Assembly: GCA_035550975.1 (NCBI GenBank)
Contig: DASZOC010000054.1
Location: 7,035 to 71,034, forward strand
DNA: 64,000 nt
Direction of reading: 5' to 3'
From: DASZOC01 sp035550975
GTDB taxonomy: Bacteria > Actinomycetota > CADDZG01 > WHSQ01
Under the pieces are notes generated by a model that did no database searches, had not been told where the DNA came from, and saw only the letters and a list, made by a program, of their open reading frames with translations. Positions 40,687 through 49,915 of the stretch are shown here, in pieces (positions within the stretch are counted from its first letter, which is position 1; every line of letters begins with the position of its first letter). The position numbers and the translations under genes were made by a program.

Positions 40687-43338
40687 CTGCGCTCCGACGC
40701 CGAGGTCGCGGAGTTCCGCCGTGCCTACGGCTTCGACTTCGACCCGTTCCAGGAGCGCGCCTGCGCAGCCCTCATGGACGGTTCCTCCGTCCTCGTTGCG
40801 GCCCCCACGGGCGCCGGCAAGACCGTCGTCGGCGAGTTCGCCGCGTGGCTCGCGCTGCGGGCGGGGGGCAAGACCTTCTACACGACGCCAATAAAGGCGC
40901 TCTCGAACCAGAAGTACTCGGACTTCCTCGCCGCGCACGGGACCGGCAACGTCGGGTTGCTGACCGGCGACAACTCGGTCAACGGGAACGCTCCCGTCGT
41001 CGTCATGACCACCGAGGTGCTGCGCAACATGATCTACGAGGGCTCGCCCACGCTGGACGACCTCCGCTACGTCGTGCTCGACGAGGTCCACTACCTGCAG
41101 GATCGCTATCGCGGCGCGGTGTGGGAAGAGATCCTGATCCATCTGCCCGTCGACGTGCAGATCGTGTCGCTATCGGCCACGATCTCGAACGCGGAGGAGT
41201 TCGGGGAATGGCTCCAGACGCTGCGCGGGCGCACCGAGGTGATCATCGAAGAGAAGCGGCCGGTCGACATCCGTCATTGGTACTTCGCGGCCGACGAGCT
41301 GCTCCCGATGTTCGTCCACACGCCCGACGGCCAGGCGATACCGAATCCGCGCGGTCGCGAGCTCGACCGGAGGCGGCGCCGGCGCGACGAGCGCACGTCG
41401 AGGGGGCCGCGGCGCACGACGGAGAAGCGCGCCCGGATGCCCCTGCGGACCGAGGTCGTCGAGCGGCTGCGAACCGAAGACCTGCTGCCGGCGATCTACT
41501 TCATCTTCTCGCGCAAGGGGTGTGACGAGGCCGTTCGCCAGTGCCTCCGTGACAACATCCGCCTGACGAACCCCGACGAGCGCCGCGCGATCCAGGCCTA
41601 CGCGGACGAACGCGTGTCGGACCTATCACCCAGCGAGCTCGACGTCCTCGGCTACGACGCGTGGATCGCGGGGCTCACGAACGGCATCGCGGCTCATCAT
41701 GCCGGGATGATCCCGCCGTTCAAGGAGACGATCGAGGAGCTGTTCGCGAAGGGGCTGGTGCGCGTGGTCTTCGCCACCGAGACCCTGGCACTCGGCATCA
41801 ACATGCCGGCGCGGAGCGTCGTGATCGAGAGCCTGATGAAGTTCACCGGCGAGAAGCACGAGCAGATCACGCCGGGCCAGTACACGCAGCTGTCGGGTCG
41901 CGCCGGCAGGAGGGGACTCGACGAGCTCGGCCACTGCGTCGTGTTGCTCCAGCGCTTCATACCCTTCGACGGCATCAGCCGCCTGGCATCCGCCCGGACC
42001 TACCCGCTCGTGTCGTCGTTCCAACCGAGCTACAACATGGCGGTCAACCTCGTGCGCAACTACACCCTCGACGAGGCCGAGCACCTCGTGAACTCGTCCT
42101 TCGCACAGTTCCAGGCCGACCGCGACGTGGTGAAGCTGGAGCAGAACCGCGAGCGGTCGGAGGCTTACCTCGCGTCGTATCGCGAGCGGGCGGCGTGCCA
42201 CCGTGGCGACATCGAGGAGTACCGCGAGCTCCTCGCACGCCGTCAGACCCTGGAGGAACGTGGCGGTCGTCCGGGCCAGACGCGGGGCGCGCGGGTCCTC
42301 GAAGCCGTGCAGGCGCTGCGGCCGGGCGACGTCATCTACGTGCCCGGCGGCAAGCGCCAGGGACGCTATGTCGTGCTGCAGGTGTCGCAATCGGCGTCGG
42401 AGCGGCGGCCGAAGGTGCTCGCGCTGTCGGAGAGTCGCACGATGGTCCGCTTCGCGCCGACCGACTTCCGCGATCCGCCCGCGCCGGTCGGCCACGTCGC
42501 GCTACCGAAAGGTTTCCACGTGCGTGATCCGAAGGCGCGCCGGCACCTCGCGCGGAAGCTAGCCGACGTCGAGCCTGCACCCGCGGCCCGGCGCAGGACG
42601 AAGGCGGACGAACAGGATCTGCGAGCGGTGGACGAGGCGATCGAGCGACATCCGGTCCATCGCTGCCCCGAGCTGGGGCGCCACCTCCACTACGCCGAGC
42701 GCGCGGTGCGTCTCGAGAAGGAGCTTTCAGGTATCGACCGCCGTGTCCGGCGGCGGACGGGGACCCTCGCGCGTCGCTTCGAGCTCGTTCTGGAGATCCT
42801 CGAGGAGCTCGGCTACGTGCGCGAGTGGCGGTTGACCGACAAGGGCGAGCTCCTGAAGGCGGTCTACAACGAGTCCGACCTGCTCGTCGTGCAGGCGCTC
42901 GAAGAGGGACTGCTGGACGACCTCGATGCCGCCGAGCTGGCGGCGCTCTGCTCGACGCTCGTCTACGAGACGCGAGGGCCCGAGACCGGCGTGGTGCACG
43001 ACCTCCCCACGGCCGCGACGAAGGGCGCCTGGCGCGACCTAATGAAGCTGTGGCGCTCGATCAAGCGCCAGGAGGACGTGCGGGGTCTGGACCTGACACG
43101 CGAGCCGGACCCCGGGTTCGCGCAGCGGGTCCACGCGTGGACGGCGGGGGCCCCCCTGGAAGACGTGCTGGGGGCGGACGACCCGGCGGGCGACTTCGTC
43201 CGCGTCATGAAGCAGCTCACCGACCTCTTACGCCAGCTGGAGGAGGTGAGCCCGTCCGAGGGACTCCGCGCGACGGTCCGCGCCGCCATAGAAGGGGTCC
43301 AGCGGGGCGTGGTGGCGTACTCGTCGCTGGACATCTAA
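40687..43338 (+). CDS. helY: Ski2-like DEAD/DEAH-box RNA helicase HelY
   Basis: A superfamily 2 helicase of about 883 residues. Motifs: APTGAGKT (I), TTPIKALSNQKY (Ia), DEVHYL (II), SLSATISNAEEF (III), AHHAGMIPP (IV region) and QLSGRAGRRG (VI), then the Ski2-type C-terminal helical domain. The conserved start of the fold, YGFDFDPFQERACAALMDG, lies upstream of the first ATG (40774), and the only in-frame start-like codon there is a CTG at 40687. I begin the gene there. An unusual start codon or a sequencing frameshift would both explain it. Confidence 0.9.
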   Translation: MRSDAEVAEFRRAYGFDFDPFQERACAALMDGSSVLVAAPTGAGKTVVGEFAAWLALRAGGKTFYTTPIKALSNQKYSDFLAAHGTGNVGLLTGDNSVNGNAPVVVMTTEVLRNMIYEGSPTLDDLRYVVLDEVHYLQDRYRGAVWEEILIHLPVDVQIVSLSATISNAEEFGEWLQTLRGRTEVIIEEKRPVDIRHWYFAADELLPMFVHTPDGQAIPNPRGRELDRRRRRRDERTSRGPRRTTEKRARMPLRTEVVERLRTEDLLPAIYFIFSRKGCDEAVRQCLRDNIRLTNPDERRAIQAYADERVSDLSPSELDVLGYDAWIAGLTNGIAAHHAGMIPPFKETIEELFAKGLVRVVFATETLALGINMPARSVVIESLMKFTGEKHEQITPGQYTQLSGRAGRRGLDELGHCVVLLQRFIPFDGISRLASARTYPLVSSFQPSYNMAVNLVRNYTLDEAEHLVNSSFAQFQADRDVVKLEQNRERSEAYLASYRERAACHRGDIEEYRELLARRQTLEERGGRPGQTRGARVLEAVQALRPGDVIYVPGGKRQGRYVVLQVSQSASERRPKVLALSESRTMVRFAPTDFRDPPAPVGHVALPKGFHVRDPKARRHLARKLADVEPAPAARRRTKADEQDLRAVDEAIERHPVHRCPELGRHLHYAERAVRLEKELSGIDRRVRRRTGTLARRFELVLEILEELGYVREWRLTDKGELLKAVYNESDLLVVQALEEGLLDDLDAAELAALCSTLVYETRGPETGVVHDLPTAATKGAWRDLMKLWRSIKRQEDVRGLDLTREPDPGFAQRVHAWTAGAPLEDVLGADDPAGDFVRVMKQLTDLLRQLEEVSPSEGLRATVRAAIEGVQRGVVAYSSLDI

Positions 43339-43378
43339 CGAGAGTTGGTCCAGCAACCACGTGCGAGGATTGCCGCGG

Positions 43379-44575
43379 ATGAGAGACGTCTTCGTGGTCG
43401 ATGCCGTCCGCACCCCGATGGGTCGTTACGGCGGCGCGCTGGCGACCGTTCGCGCCGACGACCTCGCGGCGCACGTCATCGAGGCGCTGGTCGCCAGGAG
43501 CTCCGTGCCCGTCGATCGTGTCGACGACGTGGTGTGGGGCGCCGCGAACCAGGCCGGAGAGGACAACCGCAACGTCGCGCGGATGGCTCTGCTGCTTGCC
43601 GGGCTCCCGGTCGAGGTGCCGGGCGCGACCATCAACCGCCTCTGCGGATCGGGGCTCGAAGCGATCAACTGCGCCTATCGCGAGATCAGGTCGGAAGAGG
43701 GCGAGCTGCTGATCGCCGGCGGGTCGGAGTCGATGACACGGGCGCCGTTCGTGATGGCCAAGGCGGAGCAGGCGTTCGCGCGCCGGGGCGAGATCTACGA
43801 CACGACGATCGGATGGCGCTTCGTTAACCCGCGCATGCACGAGCGCTACGGGTCGCACGCCATGGGCGCGACGGCCGAGATCAACGGCCGTGACTACGGG
43901 ATCAGCCGCGCGGCGCAGGACGAGTTCGCGCTCGAGAGCCATCGCCGAGCCGTCGAAGCTCGGGACGAGGGGCGGTTCAAAGACGAGATCGCGCCGGTAG
44001 AGGTCGCGCAACGGAAGGGCGATCCGATCGTGGTCGATGCCGACGAGCCGCCGCGCGCCGACACGTCACTGGAGCGGCTGGCGCGGCTGGAACCTGCGTT
44101 CGAAGACGATGGCACCGTGACGGCAGGCAACTCGTCGAGCATCAACGACGGTGCGGCAGCGGTGCTCCTCGCGTCGCAGGAGGTCGTGGCATCCCAGGGG
44201 TGGAAACCGATGGCGCGCATCGTCACGTCGGCCGTGGCCGGCGTAGAGCCGAAGCGGATGGGGATCGGACCGGTCTTCGCCACCCGCAAGGCGCTCGAGC
44301 GCGCCGGCTTGTCACTCGAAGACATCGACCTGATCGAGCTGAACGAGGCGTTCGCGGCGCAGTCGCTCGCGTGCATCCAGGAGCTGGGCCTCGAGCGGGA
44401 CAAGGTCAACGTGAACGGCGGCGCGATCGCGCTGGGGCACCCGCTGGGATGCTCGGGGGCGCGCCTGATGACGACGCTCGTGCACGAGATGAGCCGCCGC
44501 GAGGCCCGCTACGGGCTCGCGACGATGTGCATAGGCGTCGGCCAGGGCATAGCGACGATCATCGAGCGGGTATGA
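43379..44575 (+). CDS. Thiolase (acetyl-CoA acetyltransferase type)
   Basis: A 398-residue thiolase. The nucleophile is Cys89 in INRLCGSGLEAIN; the second-site motifs are GGAIALGHPLGCSGARL (His) and CIGVGQG (Cys). The sequence fits either acetoacetyl-CoA synthesis/cleavage or 3-ketoacyl-CoA degradation. It starts at the ATG 43379 (the GTG at 43361 is less likely) and overlaps the FAD oxidase gene by 4 bases. It could use the acetoacetyl-CoA arising from lysine breakdown; that is inference. Confidence 0.92.
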   Translation: MRDVFVVDAVRTPMGRYGGALATVRADDLAAHVIEALVARSSVPVDRVDDVVWGAANQAGEDNRNVARMALLLAGLPVEVPGATINRLCGSGLEAINCAYREIRSEEGELLIAGGSESMTRAPFVMAKAEQAFARRGEIYDTTIGWRFVNPRMHERYGSHAMGATAEINGRDYGISRAAQDEFALESHRRAVEARDEGRFKDEIAPVEVAQRKGDPIVVDADEPPRADTSLERLARLEPAFEDDGTVTAGNSSSINDGAAAVLLASQEVVASQGWKPMARIVTSAVAGVEPKRMGIGPVFATRKALERAGLSLEDIDLIELNEAFAAQSLACIQELGLERDKVNVNGGAIALGHPLGCSGARLMTTLVHEMSRREARYGLATMCIGVGQGIATIIERV

Positions 44576-45960
44576 ACGCGGTCGCCCAGCTGGGGGAGAT
44601 CCTCGGCCCCCACCGGGTCACGACCGACCCGGTCGACCTCGCTCGTCACACCCACGATCGCGCGGCATCCGGCCTCCTTGCCGACCGCCGCGACGAGCCG
44701 TGGGATCCGCCGTTGTGCGTCGCTCGGCCCCGCAACACCGACCAGGTGTGGAGCCTCGTCCGGTGGGCGAACCAGACGAAGACGCCGGTCGTCGCCTACG
44801 GGGGCGGCTCCGGCGTGTGCGCCGCGGTCGCCGCCTCGGGAGCCGTCGTCGCGGACCTCCGTGCCATGGACGAGATCGTCGACTTCGACGAGAAGAGCCG
44901 GCTCGTGCGCGTCCAGCCCGGGATGCTCGGGCCGGACCTGGAGAAAGCGCTGAGGGCGTGGGGCTACACACTCGGTCACGAACCTCAGTCCCACCGCATA
45001 TCGACCGTTGGCGGATGGATCGCGACCAAGGCGGTCGGCCAGCTGTCGGCTCGCTACGGCGGGATCGAAGATCTCGTGCGCGGCCTGGAAGTCGTCCTTG
45101 GCAACGGCGAGCTCGTGCGCTCGCTGACGACGCCCAGACGTGCGGCCGGACCCGAGCTCACGTCGCTGATGATCGGCTCGGAGGGAGCGTTCGGGATCGT
45201 CACGGAGGCCACGTTGACGGTGTCGCCGATCGTGACCGAGCGCGTCGACCGCTGCATCCGCTTCGAGCACATGGCCGACGGCGTCGGCGCGTGCCGTTCG
45301 ATCGCGCAGTCGGATCTGCGACCCACAGTCGTCCGCCTCTACGACGCGGAGGACTCGGCGATCTTCCTACGGCATCATCCCGACGAGCCGCAGGGGCCTC
45401 TGCTGCTGCTGTCGTTCGACGGACCGTCGGCGTCCGAGCGCGCCGCAGCGGCCGCCGGCTTCGGCGGCGAGCCCGGCAACGACGCGCTCGTGACCTACTG
45501 GTGGGAGCACCGCAACGATGCCGTGGAGGAGTACAGGTTGATCCTGCGCGGCGAGGGGATTCTCGGCCCCCACGGGTTGGCCGACACGGTAGAGGTTTCC
45601 GGCACGTGGAGCGTCCTACGCGACCTGTATCACTCGATGAAGAAGGCGCTCGAGCCGCTGGCGGACCTCGTCGGATGCCACCTCTCGCACGTCTACCCCG
45701 AGGGCGCTTGTCTCTACTTCACGATGGCTTCCGCCTGCGCCGACGAGCAAGCTGCTCTGGACGCACACGGTCAGTGGTGGGAGACCGCCATGCGAACCTG
45801 TCTCGACGCCGGCGGGTCGATCAGCCACCACCACGGGATCGGGCGCGTCAAGGCGCCGTGGTTGCGCGAAGAGCTCGGCGGCTGGCATGACGCTCTCGTC
45901 GCGATCAAGCGCGCGCTCGACCCGAACGGCATCATGAATCCCGGCGTGATGGGGCTGTGA
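44572..45960 (+). CDS. FAD-binding oxidase, alkyl-DHAP synthase-like
   Basis: A 462-residue vanillyl-alcohol-oxidase-type flavoprotein. The FAD-binding domain contains TPVVAYGGGSGVCAAVA and GSEGAFGIVTEATLTV. The C-terminal SHHHGIGRVKAPWL matches the histidine-rich active-site loop of alkyldihydroxyacetone-phosphate synthase, which makes ether lipids. D-2-hydroxyacid dehydrogenase is the alternative. Coupling to a diacylglycerol-kinase-like gene favours a lipid role. Confidence 0.82.
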   Translation: MNAVAQLGEILGPHRVTTDPVDLARHTHDRAASGLLADRRDEPWDPPLCVARPRNTDQVWSLVRWANQTKTPVVAYGGGSGVCAAVAASGAVVADLRAMDEIVDFDEKSRLVRVQPGMLGPDLEKALRAWGYTLGHEPQSHRISTVGGWIATKAVGQLSARYGGIEDLVRGLEVVLGNGELVRSLTTPRRAAGPELTSLMIGSEGAFGIVTEATLTVSPIVTERVDRCIRFEHMADGVGACRSIAQSDLRPTVVRLYDAEDSAIFLRHHPDEPQGPLLLLSFDGPSASERAAAAAGFGGEPGNDALVTYWWEHRNDAVEEYRLILRGEGILGPHGLADTVEVSGTWSVLRDLYHSMKKALEPLADLVGCHLSHVYPEGACLYFTMASACADEQAALDAHGQWWETAMRTCLDAGGSISHHHGIGRVKAPWLREELGGWHDALVAIKRALDPNGIMNPGVMGL

Positions 45961-46877
45961 CGTCCCCGTTCGGTCGAGCGGTTCTGATCTGCAACGTCCG
46001 GTCCGGCAAGGGGGGAGTGGGACAGAAGCTTCCGGAGGTCGAGGCCGCGCTGCGCGACCGGGGCCTCGACTACGAGATCCGGCGGACCGAACATCGCGGC
46101 CACGCGACCGAGATCGCGCGCGAGGTCGTGTCGGGCGGCGGGCGCTTCGTCGTCGCGATGGGCGGCGACGGGACCGTTCACGAGGTCGTCAACGGCATGA
46201 TCGACGGGGACAAGGCCGTCAATCCCGATGCCGTGCTCGGAGTCGTCGCGGCAGGCACGGGCTGCGACTTCGTCAAGACGTTCGGTCTGCCGACCGGGCC
46301 GCGTGACGCCGTGCGGCATCTGGACGGGGGAGAGTCGTTCCTCATCGACGTCGGCAAGATCACCTACCGCGACGCGGACCAGGAGGTAACGCGGTACTTC
46401 CCCAACATCGCGGAGGTCGGTCTGGGGGCGGAGTGCGTCGCGCGCGCGGAGACGCTGCCGCGTTGGCTGGGTCCTACGGTGTATCTGTTCGCTTTCTGGC
46501 TCACGATGCGCAAGCACCGGGCCGCCGACGTGGTCGTCGACGTCGTGGATCGGAGCTACGAAGGAAGGATGAACAACATGGTCGTGGCGAACTGCCAGTT
46601 CTTCGGCGGCGGCATGAAGATCGCGCCGAAGGCGGCGCCGACCGATGGGTTGCTCGACATCCAGGTCGAGCACGCGCGCAAACGTGAAGCGATCGCGATG
46701 ATGCCGAAGGTCTTCAAGGGTGAGCACGTCCCGCATCCCGACATCGAGGAGTACAAGAGGGTGCGCTGCTCCATCACCTCCGACCGGCCGTTGCTGATCG
46801 AAGCAGACGGCGAGGTCCTGGGACATACGCCGGCGACATTCGAGGTGCTGCCCGAAGCGATCTCGCTGAAGGTCTGA
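45957..46877 (+). CDS. Diacylglycerol/lipid kinase (DagK-YegS family)
   Basis: A 306-residue kinase with the catalytic-domain motif VVAMGGDGTVHEVVNGM and a C-terminal beta-sandwich (LIEADGEVLGHTPATFEVLP). It phosphorylates diacylglycerol or a related lipid at the membrane face. It begins at a GTG overlapping the oxidase stop and shares a base with the next gene. Confidence 0.9.
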   Translation: MTSPFGRAVLICNVRSGKGGVGQKLPEVEAALRDRGLDYEIRRTEHRGHATEIAREVVSGGGRFVVAMGGDGTVHEVVNGMIDGDKAVNPDAVLGVVAAGTGCDFVKTFGLPTGPRDAVRHLDGGESFLIDVGKITYRDADQEVTRYFPNIAEVGLGAECVARAETLPRWLGPTVYLFAFWLTMRKHRAADVVVDVVDRSYEGRMNNMVVANCQFFGGGMKIAPKAAPTDGLLDIQVEHARKREAIAMMPKVFKGEHVPHPDIEEYKRVRCSITSDRPLLIEADGEVLGHTPATFEVLPEAISLKV

Positions 46878-47656
46878 TGCCCTTCCTCGAGCGCGATCGC
46901 GCCCGGATCTTTTTCGACGACACCGGAACCGACGCGGTGCCGATCCTGTTCAGCCACGGCATCCTGATGGACCACGAGATGTTCGAACCGCAGGTGCATT
47001 CTCTGCGGGGGGAGTTCCGCTGCATAACGTGGGACGCACGCGGCCACGGGCAGACGGATCACAATGGTCCCTTCACCTACTGGGACTCGGCCCAGGACGC
47101 TCTCGCGTTGTTGGATCTCCTCGACATCGAGCGCGCGTTCTTCGTCGGGATGTCGCAGGGTGGATTCGCGTCGCTGCGCGCCGCCTTGCTCGCTCCGGAA
47201 CGCGTGCAGGGCCTGTGCCTCATCGACACGCAGGCGGGGCCGGAGGATCCGGACGCGGCGCCTACGTACGAGGCGATGGTGGCCGCGTGGGAGGAGCAGC
47301 CGACGGTCGAGCTTGCGGAGGCCGCGGCGCGGATCATCCTCGGGCCGGCCGACCACGCACCGTGGATCGCGAAGTGGATGGCCCGACCGAAGGACGCGCT
47401 GCGGGATCCCTTCGGCGCGCTCATGGGCCGCGAGGACATCCACGACCGCCTCGACGAGATCGACTGCCCGGCCCTCGTCATCCACGGCACGGAGGATCCT
47501 GCGGTCTCTATGGCCAAGGCCGAGACGCTGTGCGCGGGTCTTCCACGCTGCGACGGTCTACTGAAGATCGAAGGCGCGGGTCACGCCGCGAACCTGACCC
47601 ATCCTGGTGTCGTGACGGAAGCGCTGAGAGACTTCGTCCAACGTCACTCCGCTTAG
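46877..47656 (+). CDS. Alpha/beta hydrolase
   Basis: A 259-residue hydrolase with the nucleophile in VGMSQGGFASL, a candidate acid in HGTEDPAVS and a histidine in GAGHAANLTHP. The oxyanion motif is FSHGILMDHEMF. It belongs to the esterase/lactonase group; the substrate is unknown. Last gene of the thiolase-to-hydrolase operon. Confidence 0.88.
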   Translation: MPFLERDRARIFFDDTGTDAVPILFSHGILMDHEMFEPQVHSLRGEFRCITWDARGHGQTDHNGPFTYWDSAQDALALLDLLDIERAFFVGMSQGGFASLRAALLAPERVQGLCLIDTQAGPEDPDAAPTYEAMVAAWEEQPTVELAEAAARIILGPADHAPWIAKWMARPKDALRDPFGALMGREDIHDRLDEIDCPALVIHGTEDPAVSMAKAETLCAGLPRCDGLLKIEGAGHAANLTHPGVVTEALRDFVQRHSA

Positions 47657-47729
47657 CACGGGTGCCGTTCGCGATCGGGGTCGCGGGGCTGAGGCTTGCG
47701 ATGGAACTTTCGGCCGGAGCTCCCACGTC

Positions 47730-47735
47730 TAACCT
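47730..47735 (+). promoter_or_regulatory. Putative -10 element before a mini-ORF and the kelch lipoprotein
   Basis: TAACCT ends 6 bases before an ATG at 47742 that opens a five-codon frame. Confidence 0.35.
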
Positions 47736-47741
47736 CACGCC

Positions 47742-47759
47742 ATGGGAGTAAACGTCTAG
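47742..47759 (+). other. Possible leaderless mini-ORF (MGVNV)
   Basis: ATG at 47742 reads five codons to TAG at 47757-47759, which touches the ATG of the kelch gene at 47760. Its GGGAGT also serves as a plausible ribosome-binding site for that gene, so the mini-ORF may be incidental. Confidence 0.3.
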
Positions 47760-48932
47760 ATGCGTCGGACAGCTTGGATCCTTGTCGTCCTTGCAACTCT
47801 GGCCGCAGGTTGCTCGGGTCCGCAAGCAGATGAGGAACCGCTCCGTGCCGGAGGACGCGCCGGCACGCCCGGCAGCTGGCGTGTCATGGCCAAAGGTCCT
47901 CTGCACGCGGGTTACGGACATCAAGGTGTGTGGACGGGCACAGAGGTGCTGATCTGGGGCGGCAGTCGAGTCGACGACGACACGCTGCGGTCCAAGGCGA
48001 TGCGGGATGGAGCGGCTTACGATCCTCGGACCGACTCGTGGCGCAAGATCCCGCCGGCGCCGATCCCGGGAGGACACGGTTACTCACTCACCTGGACGGG
48101 CGAGGAGATGCTCGTATGGGGAGACCGCGATCGAGGTCGTTCCACCAAGGGCAACCGCGGCGCCGCCTTCGACCCCGACGCCAATGAGTGGCGCCGTATC
48201 CCGAGGGGACCCTTGACCGGACGGTCAGGCCATCTAGCGGTATGGACCGGCGAGGAGCTGATCATCTGGGGCGGGTCACTGACCGACTTCACCCGGGAGC
48301 GTTACGACGGTGAGGGCGCCGCCTTCGACCCCGAGACCGACAAGTGGCGCCCGCTGTCGGAAGCTCCGTTGCCGGCAGGCTATGACGCGATGGGCGCGTG
48401 GACGGGGAGCGAGGTCATCGTCATGGTCAGCCCTATGGGGATCGAAGAAGACGACTACCCGAAGTTCGCCCACGTCGCGTCCTACGACCCGTCTTCCGAC
48501 TCGTGGCGCGAGCTCGAGAGGCCACCGTTCGTGACGAACGTGTCTCCACCGGCACCGTTCCTCGACGGCGAGTTGTTCCTCTTGAGCCTCAACGGCCCCG
48601 TCGACGGCGGCGAAACCAACGGATACGGCAAGTCCTATGACACCGGCGGCATCTTCGACACCGCACGTGAGCAGTGGCTTACGCACTCCGACCCGCCGGA
48701 GCGACCGGAACACAGGTGGGGACAGGTGGCTCTTGACGATGAAGTGGTGATCGACGGCCTCGCCTATGACCCGCGCGCTGATTCCTGGCGCGTCCTCCCC
48801 GAGTTCCCACTAAAGCCCCGCGAGTTCCCGGTCGTGGTCTGGACCGGCAGCGAGTTGATCATTTGGGGAGGAGCCGGCCTGAATCACTCTCCTCCTGTTG
48901 CCACCGGAGCCGCCTACACGCCGCCCGAGTGA
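47760..48932 (+). CDS. Kelch-repeat lipoprotein
   Basis: A 390-residue lipoprotein with signal RRTAWILVVLATLAAGC (lipobox AAGC) and about six kelch-like repeats. Recurring units read like VWTGTEVLIWGG, then AAYDPRTDSWRKIPPAPI. These form a beta-propeller, usually for protein or glycan binding outside the cell. No catalytic galactose-oxidase residues are evident. The gene stands alone, convergent with the next operon. Confidence 0.85.
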   Translation: MRRTAWILVVLATLAAGCSGPQADEEPLRAGGRAGTPGSWRVMAKGPLHAGYGHQGVWTGTEVLIWGGSRVDDDTLRSKAMRDGAAYDPRTDSWRKIPPAPIPGGHGYSLTWTGEEMLVWGDRDRGRSTKGNRGAAFDPDANEWRRIPRGPLTGRSGHLAVWTGEELIIWGGSLTDFTRERYDGEGAAFDPETDKWRPLSEAPLPAGYDAMGAWTGSEVIVMVSPMGIEEDDYPKFAHVASYDPSSDSWRELERPPFVTNVSPPAPFLDGELFLLSLNGPVDGGETNGYGKSYDTGGIFDTAREQWLTHSDPPERPEHRWGQVALDDEVVIDGLAYDPRADSWRVLPEFPLKPREFPVVVWTGSELIIWGGAGLNHSPPVATGAAYTPPE

Positions 48933-49002
48933 CCGCTGTGACCGGTTCCCTCCAGGGTCCTGCCTCCGGGACGACCCCCGCCGGCCGCCGTTTGGTCCGG
49001 TG

Positions 49003-49881
49003 TCAGGCGCCTAGTTCTTCTAGGAAGGTGCGGAGGTCGTGAGAGACGCGGGCGGGGAACTCCAGCGGCAGGTAGTGGGTCGCGCCCTCGTAGGTGATGA
49101 CGCGGCTGGCGGCGATCGCACGGTGCATCTCCTCGATCATCGCCCGCGACGTGAACTGGTCGTGGTCGCCGACGATCAGCAGCGTAGGAGCCTGGATCAG
49201 AGGCAGTAGCTCGGCCCCGGAGTCGCCACCCACCTCGTCCAGCGTCGCCAGCAACGTCTTCAGGTCAGACTCGGCCATCCCTTTGAGGAGGTCGATTAGC
49301 GCCGCCGTGTCGGCGGTCGCGCCGACCATGCCGGACTGACGGATCAAGCCCGTGAGCTCGGGGCGCGACACGAGCTTTCGGAACGCGGTCTCGAGGGGGC
49401 CCGCGAAATACTTCGCGACGGATGCAACGACGGGAACCGCGGAGCCGAGCTCGAGGCGGAGCAGGCGTCCGAGTGGGTTCCCGTAGCCTCCGTTCACCCC
49501 TACGAATCCCGCGACGCGATCGGGGTGGTCGGCTGCGATCTGCAACGCGATGCGGGTGCCGTTGCTCCACGACGCGACGACGAACCGGTCGATGCCGTAG
49601 TGATCCAGGGCCGCCAGCGCGTCCTCGGCGTGGGCGCGCGCATCGTTGCGTTGCGACGCAGGGGGGCCGGAATCGAGCAACCCGCGGTGGTCCCAGGTGA
49701 CCACCGGTCGCTCCCGCACGACGTCGACCAGAGCGCGGCGCCAGGGCGCCAAGTTCGCTCCGATCGCGTTCGCGACCAGCAGCGGGATCCCGTCGCCGTG
49801 GCCCATGTGGTGGAGCGCGATCTCGGTTCCGTCGAACGAATCGATCAGCTCGATCTCGTGCTCCAGCCCCTGCGATGTCAA
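49003..49881 (-). CDS. Alpha/beta hydrolase, glpD-linked
   Basis: A 292-residue hydrolase with nucleophile motif VASWSNGTRIAL (SxSxG form), an oxyanion region VANAIGANLAPWRRAL and a late histidine in EGATHYLPLEF. I place the start at TTG 49881, giving MTSQGLEHEIELIDSFDG just before the first strand. The longer frame to 50211 overlaps glpD and is not conserved. It starts 34 bases after glpD and is probably cotranscribed. Confidence 0.8.
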   Translation of the reverse strand: MTSQGLEHEIELIDSFDGTEIALHHMGHGDGIPLLVANAIGANLAPWRRALVDVVRERPVVTWDHRGLLDSGPPASQRNDARAHAEDALAALDHYGIDRFVVASWSNGTRIALQIAADHPDRVAGFVGVNGGYGNPLGRLLRLELGSAVPVVASVAKYFAGPLETAFRKLVSRPELTGLIRQSGMVGATADTAALIDLLKGMAESDLKTLLATLDEVGGDSGAELLPLIQAPTLLIVGDHDQFTSRAMIEEMHRAIAASRVITYEGATHYLPLEFPARVSHDLRTFLEELGA

Positions 49882-49915
49882 CGCGCCCGCCCGCGCTGGC
49901 TGAGTCCCTGTGAGG

